DNA from: Cloacibacillus porcorum
GTDB lineage: Bacteria; Synergistota; Synergistia; Synergistales; Synergistaceae
NCBI RefSeq assembly: GCF_001701045.1
Contig: NZ_CP016757.1
Span: forward strand, 310,001 to 374,000
Reading direction: 5' to 3'
DNA: 64,000 nt
The translations under genes were made by a program, and so were the position numbers. The first letter of the stretch is position 1; every line of letters starts with the position of its first letter. This document shows, piece after piece, positions 1 to 7,932 of this stretch. Below the pieces are notes generated by a model. The model ran no database searches and was not told where the DNA came from. It worked only from the letters and a program-made list of their open reading frames with translations.

Positions 1-434
1 AGGCTCGCGTAGAAGTCCTTTACCGGCGCGAAGTTCGGCTCGCTGTCTCCCCCCGCCGCCATCAGCATGACGCATCCCTTATGATGCAGCCTGTAATCCG
101 GGTCTAGTTCGGCCACCGCGAAGCTGCGGTCGATCGCCGTTTTGAGCTGCGCCGTGAAGCTCCAGAAGTACATCGGCGAGGCCAGCACCACGATATCGGC
201 CTCCATGAAGGCTGGATATATCTCATCCATACCGTCGCGCTGCACGCAGGGGTGTTTGGGGTCTTTGCCTCCCGCGCAGCAGCCAAGGCAGGGTTTGATA
301 TCCATCTTTTGCAGGTCGAAGTGTCTGACCTCGTGTCCCGCCGCCTCCGCGCCCTTTATGAAGCGCGCGGCTAGCGCCGCCGTATTCCCGTTAGCCCGCG
401 GGCTTCCGTTGAGAACGATTATTTTTTTGCCCAT
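1..434 (-). CDS. Flavodoxin-like NAD(P)H-dependent oxidoreductase (3' part outside window)
   Basis: The frame starts at the ATG at 434, behind a good ribosome site (AGGAGG, 8 nt away), and runs off the left edge of the window. The N-terminus MGKKIIVLNGSPRANGNT is the FMN-phosphate loop of the NADPH-dependent FMN reductase / flavodoxin-2 fold. The following segment has CLGC, a Cys-rich insert and then the ASPMYFWSFTAQLK motif typical of iron-sulfur flavoprotein-like reductases. It is probably a cytoplasmic flavin-dependent electron-transfer reductase. The substrate cannot be told. About 144 residues are visible; the family is usually 180-210 residues long. Confidence 0.85.
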   Translation of the reverse strand, partial: MGKKIIVLNGSPRANGNTAALAARFIKGAEAAGHEVRHFDLQKMDIKPCLGCCAGGKDPKHPCVQRDGMDEIYPAFMEADIVVLASPMYFWSFTAQLKTAIDRSFAVAELDPDYRLHHKGCVMLMAAGGDSEPNFAPVKDFYAS

Positions 435-470
435 TGTTATTCATCCTCCTCTTATTTATCTATCATATTA

Positions 471-574
471 TTATATCGCCCGCGCCAGGCCGCCGTCGAT
501 GAGAATTGCCCGACCGCCGGTGAAGGTATTTGCCGCAGGACGGAGGAGGGCCGCCGCACTATCCCGGGGCGTGT
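471..574 (-). pseudogene. Remnant of an SDR oxidoreductase gene (C-terminal tail only)
   Basis: In the short gap between the flavodoxin-like and FAH-family genes, the minus strand encodes a peptide ending TGGRAILIDGGLARAI, followed by a stop at 471-473. That is the C-terminal signature of short-chain dehydrogenases (TGQ.i.VDGG). The preceding TPRDSAAALL fits the usual 'peDvA.a..fL' segment. No Rossmann fold, catalytic Tyr-Lys or start codon is present, and the frame runs directly into the end of the neighbouring gene. It looks like the 3' end of a deleted SDR gene. The call rests on about 35 residues. Confidence 0.45.
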
Positions 575-1480
575 TTATCTTTTGAGTTTCAGGTCGATCA
601 CGGGGTTCACGAGCGGCTCGAAGGAGAAGCCGCCGGGGCCGCTGATGCGGCACTCCGCGCGGTCGCCCTCCTGGATATGCACCGCGCGCGGCGTACCGGT
701 CGAGAGGATGTCGCCCGGCAGCCAGCCCTGCATGTGCGATATGAGCGCCACAAGTTTCGAGGGAGGGAAGGTCATGTTGGCCACGGTGTTTTTTGCGTGG
801 ATCTCGCCGTTATGGACGGTTGCCACCTCGAGAGCGAGGACGTCGGGCACCTCGTCGGGTGTCACCAGCTGCGGGCCGAAGCTGAAAAAGCTGTCGAATC
901 CCTTGACGATGGTGAGATAGCGCGGATTGAGACGCAGTATCGACTCCTCCGTCATATCAAGGACCGTCGTGTAGCCGACGATGTATTCCTGCCAGTCCTT
1001 TTCTTCGATGAACTTGCATTTTTTGCCGATGATGATGCCGAGCTCCGCCTCCGCCGTCGTCTTTTGCGCCTCGGGCAGCGCCGGGATACAGATGTCGTCT
1101 CCCGGCCCGACGATGCAGGAGGCCGGCTTGTAGAAACTTCCGGGGAAGACGGCGGGGGTCTTTTCACCGAGGTCTCCCGCGTGATCTTTGTAGTTGAGGC
1201 CGATGCCGAAGATACGCGGCGGGTTGCGGTACAGCGGGCCGTATACGACCTCCGCGAATGGGATGGCCTCTTTTTGGGCAAGTCTTTTGGCCTCTTCCCG
1301 ACCTCCGCCGTTGTACCATTTCGTAAGTTGGGGTATCTGTTCCTTTTCGATGAGCGCGAAGATCTCCGTCTCCGGCGCGAACCCCGCGGCTTCTTTCAGC
1401 GCCGCCACGGGCAGGATGCCGCTCTTTGTCACGATCCCCGCCTTTTCTTTGCCGTCTTTTCTGTATGTTACAAATCTCAT
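575..1480 (-). CDS. Fumarylacetoacetate hydrolase (FAH) family protein
   Basis: 301 residues, the normal length for FAH-superfamily enzymes of the 2-hydroxyhepta-2,4-diene-1,7-dioate isomerase / acylpyruvase type. An N-terminal cap domain (about 1-85) is followed by the catalytic beta fold: GIGLNYKDHAGDLG (substrate and metal region), KPASCIVGPGD, the acidic metal-ligand segment EAELGIIIGKKCK, and the late motif GDILSTGTPRAV. The enzyme probably cleaves or decarboxylates a 2-oxo acid (C-C hydrolase, oxaloacetate decarboxylase or hydratase type) in the cytoplasm with Mg2+ or Mn2+. Which reaction is not decidable from the sequence. Starts at the ATG at 1480; GGGAGGAAAATATC precedes it. Confidence 0.9.
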   Translation of the reverse strand: MRFVTYRKDGKEKAGIVTKSGILPVAALKEAAGFAPETEIFALIEKEQIPQLTKWYNGGGREEAKRLAQKEAIPFAEVVYGPLYRNPPRIFGIGLNYKDHAGDLGEKTPAVFPGSFYKPASCIVGPGDDICIPALPEAQKTTAEAELGIIIGKKCKFIEEKDWQEYIVGYTTVLDMTEESILRLNPRYLTIVKGFDSFFSFGPQLVTPDEVPDVLALEVATVHNGEIHAKNTVANMTFPPSKLVALISHMQGWLPGDILSTGTPRAVHIQEGDRAECRISGPGGFSFEPLVNPVIDLKLKR

Positions 1481-1702
1481 TGATATTTTCCTCCCGTCTC
1501 TATTTTTATCTGCTGTTTTTTGAGCGTTTTTCGATTCTTTTGCCGCTTTTGGCGGCGTTGTCTTTTCCTGACGATTATGTTAGCAACATCTCCCTCTGCG
1601 GTAAAGAAGGGACTCTTCGCGCCGGTGACGGCGTGGCTGTCCGCGCGGCGGCAAAGCGAAAGCGGACGGAAAAATTTTCCGCCCGCTTCCTATATATGTG
1701 AA

Positions 1703-1724
1703 AGAGGAGGTGCCTCCTCTGAAA
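1703..1724 (-). terminator. Hairpin downstream of azlCD
   Basis: Perfect 8-bp stem AGAGGAGG/CCTCCTCT with a 2-nt loop centred on 1711, just past the azlD stop and followed on the minus strand by TTTC. A short intrinsic-terminator-like hairpin; the U tract is weak. Confidence 0.45.
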
Positions 1725-1726
1725 AG

Positions 1727-2053
1727 CTAAGGTACGAATTTGTCGAGGATGAATACTACGGCGCAGGATAGTATTGAGACCTGTAGCAGGCTGCCGCCGA
1801 ACCAGGAGAGCCCCACCGCCGCGATAAGCGCCGCTACGGCGGTCAGCGGACTGCCGGTGGCGTCGATTATCGCCGGAAAGGTCATCACGGCGAGCGTCAC
1901 GTAGGGGACGTAATAGAGAAAGGCGCGTACCCTTTTATTTTTTATCTCACCGCGGATGACGGTGAGCGGAAGCACGCGGATGAGGTAGGTTACCGCCGCC
2001 ATTATCAGCAGGTAAAGATATACGTTACGCGGCATTTGCCCGTCTCTCCTCAT
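1727..2053 (-). CDS. azlD: AzlD-type branched-chain amino acid exporter subunit
   Basis: 108 residues with four hydrophobic segments and the AzlD hallmarks: YLIRVLPLTVIRG near the N-terminus, then FLYYVPYVTLAVMTFPAI. AzlD is the small membrane partner of AzlC; together they export branched-chain amino acids. Its start lies inside the end of azlC (29-bp overlap), which implies translational coupling. In an amino-acid fermenter, exporting surplus branched-chain amino acids or analogues is a reasonable role, but this is inference. Confidence 0.93.
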   Translation of the reverse strand: MRRDGQMPRNVYLYLLIMAAVTYLIRVLPLTVIRGEIKNKRVRAFLYYVPYVTLAVMTFPAIIDATGSPLTAVAALIAAVGLSWFGGSLLQVSILSCAVVFILDKFVP

Positions 2054-2747
2054 TCAGGGGGAAGAGGAAGGCCGCGGCGCCGGAGATGGCGACCGTCAGG
2101 ACTATCGTGCGCATCCCCGCCGAGAGCTCGATGAAGGAGAGGCGCGAGAAAGCGAAGCTTGCCGCCATCGAGACGACGATGAGCAGCGCGATGACGAAAT
2201 TCTTGCGCGCCGGCGGCACGATGACCGCGATAAACATGCCGAACAGCCCTACGCTCAGCGCGGTGACGATGTTCTGCGGCAGGACGTTGCCGACTATGAC
2301 GCCAAAAAAGGTGCCGAAGGCCCAGCCGGGGGCCGCCGCGGCGACCATGCCGTAGGTGTAAAAGGGGTTGAGGCGTCTTGGCTGCGCTACCGAGAGGCCG
2401 AATATTTCATCCGTGATGTCCACCGCGAGCAGCATACGGTGGCGCAGAGGGGTCTTAGGGGAGATCTTCTGGCTCATTGCGCAGGACATCAGCAGGTAAC
2501 GCGCGTTCGCGACGACTATCATGATCACGACCTCGAGATAGCCAGCTCCCGCGGCGATGAGGGAATAGCCCGCGAACTGTCCCGCGGAGGCGTTCTGCGT
2601 CAACGCGCTCAGAAGCGCCTGAAAGGGGCTGAGTCCGGCGTTCTTGGCGCCGATGCCGAGGGTAAAAGATACCGCGAGATATCCCAGCAGGATAGGTATC
2701 GCGTCACGCATTCCCTTTGAAAAGTAATAGAGATCTCTTTTTGACAT
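2025..2747 (-). CDS. azlC: AzlC-type branched-chain amino acid exporter, large subunit
   Basis: 240 residues with about six to eight transmembrane segments. The family features are visible: an N-terminal region with RDAIPILLGYLAVSFTLGI, then NASAGQFAG and the DITDEIFGLS motif, and a run of C-terminal helices. Together with the overlapping azlD it forms a two-component amino-acid efflux system in the inner membrane. It is divergently arranged with the LysR-type gene at 2871, 123 bp away, and that LysR protein is the obvious candidate regulator. Confidence 0.94.
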   Translation of the reverse strand: MSKRDLYYFSKGMRDAIPILLGYLAVSFTLGIGAKNAGLSPFQALLSALTQNASAGQFAGYSLIAAGAGYLEVVIMIVVANARYLLMSCAMSQKISPKTPLRHRMLLAVDITDEIFGLSVAQPRRLNPFYTYGMVAAAAPGWAFGTFFGVIVGNVLPQNIVTALSVGLFGMFIAVIVPPARKNFVIALLIVVSMAASFAFSRLSFIELSAGMRTIVLTVAISGAAAFLFPLNEERRANAA

Positions 2748-2803
2748 TTCTTTCCCCCCGAAGTCTCATATTTCCACCACTGTCTCAATTTTTACAGCTT
2801 TTG

Positions 2804-2832
2804 TTGCAAGCAGTCCAACGAATCTTTATAAT
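2804..2832 (+). promoter_or_regulatory. Sigma-70-type promoter of the LysR gene
   Basis: TTGCAA (2804-2809) and TATAAT (2827-2832) are separated by exactly 17 bp. The start of transcription would fall near 2839, where the palindrome lies. Confidence 0.6.
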
Positions 2833-2838
2833 AAATAT

Positions 2839-2853
2839 ATTAGTAAGACTAAT
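2839..2853. promoter_or_regulatory. Palindrome in the azlC/LysR divergent promoter
   Basis: ATTAGTaagACTAAT is a perfect 6-bp inverted repeat at the expected transcription start of the LysR gene. It is a plausible autoregulatory LysR site, but it is a single short repeat. Confidence 0.45.
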
Positions 2854-2870
2854 GTTAAATGGAGCGCGAA

Positions 2871-3740
2871 ATGAACAGATATGAAGTCTTTGTCAAAGTG
2901 GTGGAGTGCGGCAGTTTTACGCGGGCCGCGGATGAACTTGGCTACACGCAGTCGGCGGTCAGCCAGATGGTCCACACGCTCGAAGAGGAACTCTCCGCCG
3001 TGCTGCTGCGGCGCGATAAGGGCGGGGCGGCGCTCTCTGCGGACGGCGAACAGTACCTGCCCTATATCCGTTCGATATGCAGCGCCCACCGCGAACTGCG
3101 CATGAAGTACGACGAAATGCAGGGGCTGATGGGCGGGAACATCAGGATCGGTACCTTTACGAGCGTGAGCCGCAGCTGGCTGCCGAAGCTCATGAACGAA
3201 TTCCGGAAGATATATCCATTCGTGCATTTCGAGCTGCTGCAGGGAGACTACCGCGGCATTGAGGAGTGGATATCCGACGGGCGCGTGGACTTTGGCTTTA
3301 CCTGTTACAACGAGGTGAAGGGGCTGACGGTGATCCCGCTGCGCAAGGACGAGATGCTCGCGGCGCTGCCGCCGGGGCATCCGCTCGCGCAAAATGGGAG
3401 TGTGACGCTGGAAGAGCTTTCGAAGGAGCCGCTGATACTTCTCGATGAGGGAGATTTCAGCGTGGCGCTGGACGCCTTCCGCAGGAGGGGGCTGACCCCC
3501 GATATTCACTATAAGGTCACCGATGACTACACCGTCATCTCGATGGTCGAACAGGGGCTCGGCGTCGCCATCCTCTATGAACTTGTCCTTAAAAATGACA
3601 GCCGCAGACTTTCGGCGCTCCATATCGCCCCGCCGGTGGAGCGCACGACGGCGCTGGCCTACAGAAACAAGCGGACGCTCCCCGCCGCCGCGCGCCGCTT
3701 TATCGACTTCGCCCTGGAATATTTTAAAGCGGGGAAATGA
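2871..3740 (+). CDS. LysR-family transcriptional regulator (likely controls azlCD)
   Basis: 289 residues. The N-terminal winged helix (about 1-60; FVKVVECGSFTRAADELGYTQSAVSQMVHTLEEEL) is classic LysR. The remainder is the LysR substrate-binding domain (about 90-285). The ATG at 2871 is preferred over the one at 2859 because GGAG lies 6 nt before it, while nothing resembling a ribosome site precedes 2859. It is transcribed divergently from azlCD. By analogy with LysR/exporter pairs it probably senses an amino acid and activates the exporter; the ligand is unknown. Confidence 0.92.
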   Translation: MNRYEVFVKVVECGSFTRAADELGYTQSAVSQMVHTLEEELSAVLLRRDKGGAALSADGEQYLPYIRSICSAHRELRMKYDEMQGLMGGNIRIGTFTSVSRSWLPKLMNEFRKIYPFVHFELLQGDYRGIEEWISDGRVDFGFTCYNEVKGLTVIPLRKDEMLAALPPGHPLAQNGSVTLEELSKEPLILLDEGDFSVALDAFRRRGLTPDIHYKVTDDYTVISMVEQGLGVAILYELVLKNDSRRLSALHIAPPVERTTALAYRNKRTLPAAARRFIDFALEYFKAGK

Positions 3741-3773
3741 ATTATAATTGTAACGATACAGATAAATATTCAA

Positions 3774-3794
3774 GGCGGTGGGAGCTCTTCCGCC
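3774..3794 (+). other. Small hairpin upstream of the QueG-like gene
   Basis: GGCGG and CCGCC, 11 nt apart, can pair in the 80-nt leader of the next gene. It is too small to name as a riboswitch and has no T run. Confidence 0.2.
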
Positions 3795-3819
3795 TGTGTC
3801 TGAGGAGGGACGAACGACG

Positions 3820-4644
3820 ATGCTTCTGGAGAAAATCGCCGCCGCGGCGGCGGAGTTTATGGACGGGGCGGTCAACTATGTAGCCGCCGAGGATGCTTTG
3901 CGCCCCGATTTAGCGGGGATGCGGATATACGATGAACCGCTGTTCGGCGCGGCGGCGGCCGATGATCCAGCCTTCGCGGAGCTGCGCCGCGCCGAGGTGC
4001 TGCACCCCGAGGCGATGCTGCCGCACGACTGGCTCCCGGGGGCGCGTTCCGTTATCTCCTTCTTTCTCCCCTTTACGGAGACCGTAAGGAGCACGAACCG
4101 CGCGGAGCGCGCGCTGCCCTCCGACGAGTGGCTCCACGCACGCATCGAGGGACAGATGGCCATCGCCGCGCTCGGCGAATACCTCAAAGGTTTCCTGGAA
4201 AGAGAGGGGGCCGCCGCCGTCTTCCCAACCACCGACGCCCGTTTCAAGATGCTGGCCCCCTACGCCTCCAACTGGTCGGAGCGGCACGCCGCCTATATCT
4301 GCGGTCTCGGTACCTTCGGCCTCTCGAAGGGGCTTATCACCGAGAGGGGGATCGCCGGGCGCTTCGGCAGCCTCATCACCGATGCCGAAATTCCGGCGAC
4401 GCCGCGAAAATATGAATCGCCTTACGAGTATTGTACGATGTGCGGAGCCTGCCAGAGGCTCTGTCCCGCGGAGGCGATAGACGCGGCGAAGGGCGTCGCC
4501 CTCGGAAAGGACCACGATATCTGCGGCGCCTTTGTCAAGGCCTCGACACGCCCGCCTCACGGCCCGCACGCGAGGGTCCGTTATGGCTGCGGCAAGTGCC
4601 AGGTCGGCGTCCCCTGTGAGAAGGGGATACCGAGGCCGCGCTGA
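3820..4644 (+). CDS. QueG-like 4Fe-4S protein (epoxyqueuosine-reductase family, COG1600-type)
   Basis: 274 residues from the ATG at 3820, chosen for the AGGAGGG upstream; the frame is open further 5' but without a ribosome site. The N-terminal two-thirds resembles the flavin/corrinoid-type domain of QueG relatives (YASNWSERHAAYICGLGTFGLSKGLIT). It is followed by one ferredoxin-like cluster motif CTMCGACQRLCP (about 205-216) and a C-terminal CGKCQVGVPC. True QueG is longer and carries two full clusters plus HEAT repeats, so this shorter paralogue may be a different Fe-S reductase. Nothing in the neighbourhood concerns queuosine, so the substrate is unknown. Confidence 0.75.
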   Translation: MLLEKIAAAAAEFMDGAVNYVAAEDALRPDLAGMRIYDEPLFGAAAADDPAFAELRRAEVLHPEAMLPHDWLPGARSVISFFLPFTETVRSTNRAERALPSDEWLHARIEGQMAIAALGEYLKGFLEREGAAAVFPTTDARFKMLAPYASNWSERHAAYICGLGTFGLSKGLITERGIAGRFGSLITDAEIPATPRKYESPYEYCTMCGACQRLCPAEAIDAAKGVALGKDHDICGAFVKASTRPPHGPHARVRYGCGKCQVGVPCEKGIPRPR

Positions 4645-4689
4645 TGTTCTAAAAAAGGGCGGCTGCGTTCGCCGAAAGGGAGGATATGA

Positions 4690-5256
4690 ATGAGCGAAAA
4701 AATTGAACTGATGGTCGTCGTCGATATGCAGAACGACTTTGTGAGCGGCAGCCTCGGCGGCGATATGGCGCGCGCCATCGTGCCGAATGTCGCTGCCGCG
4801 GTGGACAAGTTTATCGCCGAAAACGGCGCGGAGCGTCTTTTCTTCACGAAAGACACCCACGAGGATAATTACATGGAGACGAACGAGGGACGCCATCTCC
4901 CAGTGCCGCACTGCGTCAGAGGAACATGGGGCGCGGAGATCATTCCCGAACTCAGCGGTTACGCCTCGCGCGGCGGCGTTACCACCGTCGAGAAGGCGAC
5001 CTTCGGCAGCGTCGCGCTTCCCGATATCATCCGCGCGGCGCTGTCCCGGTATGAGCCGCTCTCCGAGGCGGACATCACCTTTCATATCGTGGGGCTCTGT
5101 ACCGATATCTGCGTCGTCAGCAACGCGCTGCTGCTCAAGGCGAACTTTCCCGAGGCGACGTTCAAGGTCGATCCCCGCTGCTGCGCCGGCGTAACGAGAA
5201 CGAGCCACGAGGCGGCGCTGGAGACGATGCGGATGTGCCATATAGAAATTATCTGA
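4690..5256 (+). CDS. Cysteine hydrolase, isochorismatase/nicotinamidase family
   Basis: 188 residues with all family landmarks: catalytic Asp in VVVDMQNDF, the metal-binding TKDTHED, catalytic Lys in EKATFGS, and the nucleophile Cys in VGLCTDICVVSNALLLKA. The D-x-H metal motif favours nicotinamidase-like chemistry (amide hydrolysis, NAD salvage) over isochorismatase, but related ureidoacrylate and N-carbamoyl hydrolases share it. GGGAGG precedes the ATG at 4690. It follows the QueG-like gene by 45 bp and may be cotranscribed. Confidence 0.85.
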   Translation: MSEKIELMVVVDMQNDFVSGSLGGDMARAIVPNVAAAVDKFIAENGAERLFFTKDTHEDNYMETNEGRHLPVPHCVRGTWGAEIIPELSGYASRGGVTTVEKATFGSVALPDIIRAALSRYEPLSEADITFHIVGLCTDICVVSNALLLKANFPEATFKVDPRCCAGVTRTSHEAALETMRMCHIEII

Positions 5257-5331
5257 CGCCGCGTAGCCGGTAGTACTCGCCGGCCCTTCGCTGCCCGGCG
5301 GCCAGGCCGGATGTTACGGTAAAATCAGAGA

Positions 5332-5366
5332 GAGACGGTGGGCTTTGCCCAAGCGTCTCCCTCCTG
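5332..5366. terminator. Bidirectional terminator between convergent genes
   Basis: GAGACG-GTGGGC and GCCCA-CGTCTC form a stem between the plus-strand hydrolase and the minus-strand P-ATPase. T-rich sequence follows on the plus side (TGTTTTATCTT) and a shorter run on the minus side. Confidence 0.6.
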
Positions 5367-5394
5367 TTTTATCTTACTTAAGCTGTGCGGCCTC

Positions 5395-7422
5395 CTATGC
5401 CGCGGGGCAGGGTTCCGCGCCCATTCCGCGCTCTCTTGTACCGCCGCTTTGCACCGCAGGCGCTTTGAGGGCCCGCAGCGCGTTTGCCACGGCGAGGAGC
5501 GCCACTCCGACGTCGGCGAAGATCGCGAACCAGACGGAGGCGCCGGCAAAAACCGCCAGCAGCATCACCGCGATCTTGAAGCCGAGGGCCATCACGATAT
5601 TCTCCCACACGATCCACCTCGTCTTGACGGCGATCCTGATGGCCGCCGCGATCTTATCGATCTCGTCGGTCATAATCACCACGTCCGCCGCCTCTATCGC
5701 CGCGTCCGAGCCGATGCCGCCCATCGCGATGCCGATATCGGCGCGAGTGAGGACCGGCGCGTCGTTGATTCCGTCGCCGACAAAGGCGGTCTTCTTCTCT
5801 TCGCCCGCCATCAGCCTTTCCAGCTCCGCCGTCTTATCCTGCGGCAGCAGCTCCGCGCTAACGGCGTCCATCCCGGCCTCCGCCGCCGTCTCCTTCGCGA
5901 TCGCCAGATTGTCGCCCGTCAGCATTACAAGGCGCGAGACACCCGCCGCTCGCAGGTCGTCCATTGCCGCGCGCACTCCCGGCTTGAGTTCGTCGGCGAC
6001 CAGCAGCGTGCCGAGAAATTTGCCGTCAAGGGCGACATAGACCGCCGATTTGGCATATTCCCTCAGACCCTCGATGCCGATGCTCTTCATGAGCTTGACG
6101 TTACCGGCGCGGACGACGCCCTCTTTGGTGCGGGCCTCGACGCCCATGCCCGCGATCTCCCGCACTTCGGCTCTCTCCGGCGTCCCGCCGCCGAAGGCCG
6201 TCATGACGGATTTCGCGATGGGATGATTAGACTGCGCCTCGGCCGCCGCCGCGTACCGGAGCAGCTCGTCCTGCGAAACGCCGTCGGCCGGCAGCAGCTC
6301 CGTGACCTTAAAGACGCCCCGCGTCAGCGTTCCCGTCTTGTCGAAGGCGATAGTGCCAAGTTTGCTCATCGTCTCAAGATATGTGCTTCCCTTTACGAGA
6401 ATTCCGTTCCTCGCCGCGCCGCCGATACCGCCGAAAAAGCTGAGCGGGATTGAGAGGACGAGGGCGCAGGGGCACGAGATGATGAGGAAAGAGAGCGCCT
6501 TATAGAACCATACCGAATAGCTCCCGTAGCCCGCGAGCGGCGGCAGCAGCGCCACCATCACCGCGAGGGCGACGACGGTCGGCGTATACCAGCGCGCGAA
6601 CTTTGTGATGAACCTCTCGGTTGCGGACTTTTTGGCCGCCGCGCCGCGCACCAGCTCCAGAATCTTTGAGACGGCGGACTCCGAAAAGGGCTTTGTCACG
6701 CGTATCTCCAGCGCTCCGTCGGTGCTGACGGATCCGGAAAGCACCTCGTCATTCGGCGCGGCGCGGCGGGGAACCGATTCGCCGGTGAGCGCCCTTGTGT
6801 CAAGAAAAGAGGTGCCGGAGACCACGGTGCCGTCGAGCGGGATCTTCTCCCCCGGGCGGACGGAGACCGTCTCGCCGACCATGACCTCCTCTGGAGCGAC
6901 CCGTACCAGTTGGCCGCCGCGCAGTACGCTGGCGTAGTCGCTGTGCAGATCCATCAGGCTTTCGATACTGCGCTTTGACTTCGCCACCGCGGAGTCCTGG
7001 AGCATCTCGCCGATGCCGTAAAAGATCATTACCGCCACCGCCTCCGCCATGTCTCCGATGGCAAAGGCTCCCAGCGAGGCGACGGACATCAGGAAATTTT
7101 CGTCAAATACTTCGCCGCGAGAAATATTGCGCAGCGACGCGAGAAGCACCCGCCATCCCGCGAGCAGATAGGCCGCGGCGAACCCCGCGGCTCTGACATA
7201 CTGCGGAAGCGGCGCAAAGGCCGCAATCGCCGCTATCGCAAAGGCGGCGCATAACTGTATCAGCGTCCCCTTAACGCCGCCGCCCTCTCCGTGAGAGTGG
7301 CCGCAGCCGCAGCCCATCTCTTCGTCTTCATGGCCGTGGTCATGCTCATGTTCGTTCCGGCAGCTATGCCCGTGCTCATGGTTATCACTGTTTTCCCGCT
7401 CTATTTTGTGCCGCTCTTTCAT
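5395..7422 (-). CDS. Heavy-metal P1B-type ATPase (Zn2+/Cd2+/Pb2+ type efflux)
   Basis: 675 residues. The N-terminus is an unstructured His/Cys-rich metal-binding tail (about 13-47, repeated HEHGH/HDHGH and CGCGHSH) instead of a folded HMA domain. In order follow TGESVP, the metal-site CPC (about 317), phosphorylation motif DKTGTLT (about 361), the HP dipeptide in SNHPIAKS, and GDGINDAPVL. Eight membrane helices are expected. The CPC plus His-rich tail is usual for Zn/Cd/Pb exporters; the exact metal is inferred. AAGGAG precedes the ATG at 7422. It lies directly downstream of the CsoR-type gene, with the large palindrome between. Confidence 0.94.
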   Translation of the reverse strand: MKERHKIERENSDNHEHGHSCRNEHEHDHGHEDEEMGCGCGHSHGEGGGVKGTLIQLCAAFAIAAIAAFAPLPQYVRAAGFAAAYLLAGWRVLLASLRNISRGEVFDENFLMSVASLGAFAIGDMAEAVAVMIFYGIGEMLQDSAVAKSKRSIESLMDLHSDYASVLRGGQLVRVAPEEVMVGETVSVRPGEKIPLDGTVVSGTSFLDTRALTGESVPRRAAPNDEVLSGSVSTDGALEIRVTKPFSESAVSKILELVRGAAAKKSATERFITKFARWYTPTVVALAVMVALLPPLAGYGSYSVWFYKALSFLIISCPCALVLSIPLSFFGGIGGAARNGILVKGSTYLETMSKLGTIAFDKTGTLTRGVFKVTELLPADGVSQDELLRYAAAAEAQSNHPIAKSVMTAFGGGTPERAEVREIAGMGVEARTKEGVVRAGNVKLMKSIGIEGLREYAKSAVYVALDGKFLGTLLVADELKPGVRAAMDDLRAAGVSRLVMLTGDNLAIAKETAAEAGMDAVSAELLPQDKTAELERLMAGEEKKTAFVGDGINDAPVLTRADIGIAMGGIGSDAAIEAADVVIMTDEIDKIAAAIRIAVKTRWIVWENIVMALGFKIAVMLLAVFAGASVWFAIFADVGVALLAVANALRALKAPAVQSGGTRERGMGAEPCPAA

Positions 7423-7434
7423 ATCAAGAACTCC

Positions 7435-7478
7435 TTTCTGATATACATATACCCGTATAGGTATATGTATATCAGAAA
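7435..7478. promoter_or_regulatory. 44-bp operator-like palindrome upstream of the metal ATPase
   Basis: Two perfect 19-bp arms (TTTCTGATATACATATACC and its complement) surround the 6-nt centre CGTATA. It ends 13 nt before the ATPase start codon and follows the CsoR-family repressor gene. CsoR/RcnR proteins bind G/C tracts flanked by AT-rich inverted repeats, and the inner ATACC-N6-GGTAT fits that style. Confidence 0.75.
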
Positions 7479-7511
7479 AATAGAGATTGTCAAGACAGCG
7501 GAGGGGATTTT

Positions 7512-7787
7512 TTATGACATGCGTGAAAAATGTTCGAGTGTCTTAATGAAATCGCTGATCGTATTTTCGGCGTCGCCGTTCTCTATGCCGCGGCGCACAC
7601 AGTGCCTGAGGTGTCCCTCGAGTACTATCTGCCCGATCTTATGCAGCGCGTTCTTCGCCGCGTTGATTTGGATGAGGACATCCTCGCAGGGTACGTCCTC
7701 GTCGATCATCCGCTCGACGGCGTTCACCTGTCCGGCGACCTTCCTCAGCCGCAGATGCAGGTTCTTTGACTCCATACATTCCCTCAT
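7512..7787 (-). CDS. CsoR/RcnR-family metal-sensing repressor
   Basis: 91 residues, an all-helical DUF156 protein. The metal ligands of CsoR-type sensors are in place: Cys34 (VPCEDVL), His59 and Cys63 (EGHLRHC), that is, the C-H-C triad of the Cu(I) branch. An extra His11 near the N-terminus is reminiscent of Ni/Co sensors, so the inducing metal is uncertain. GGAGGT precedes the start. The gene is immediately upstream of the P1B ATPase on the same strand; the 44-bp palindrome between them is the likely operator, giving metal-induced derepression of efflux. Confidence 0.9.
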   Translation of the reverse strand: MRECMESKNLHLRLRKVAGQVNAVERMIDEDVPCEDVLIQINAAKNALHKIGQIVLEGHLRHCVRRGIENGDAENTISDFIKTLEHFSRMS

Positions 7788-7932
7788 GACAGCGCCACCT
7801 CCCTCTATAATTCCTCAAAAATACCTTCGCGGGGTGCAAAAGTCAAGATAAAAAAGCGCCATCCCGACAAACGCGTCAAGTCTTTTGACGGAAACAGCGG
7901 ACCGTCAGCGGCGTCGACCGGCGGCGCGCCCG

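Noticed and set aside
142-585. 147-residue plus-strand frame
   Set aside because: Antisense to the flavodoxin-like gene and the SDR remnant; no family resemblance.
2826-3875. 349-residue minus-strand frame
   Set aside because: Antisense to the LysR gene; no ribosome site or domain.
3910-5241. 443-residue minus-strand frame
   Set aside because: It is the antisense shadow of the QueG-like and nicotinamidase-like genes; high GC keeps reverse frames open and the protein is Arg/His/Gly-rich without any domain.
7512-7787. Formaldehyde-sensor (FrmR) assignment for the CsoR-type gene
   Set aside because: The C-H-C ligand set and the adjacent metal ATPase favour metal sensing; no formaldehyde detoxification gene is present.
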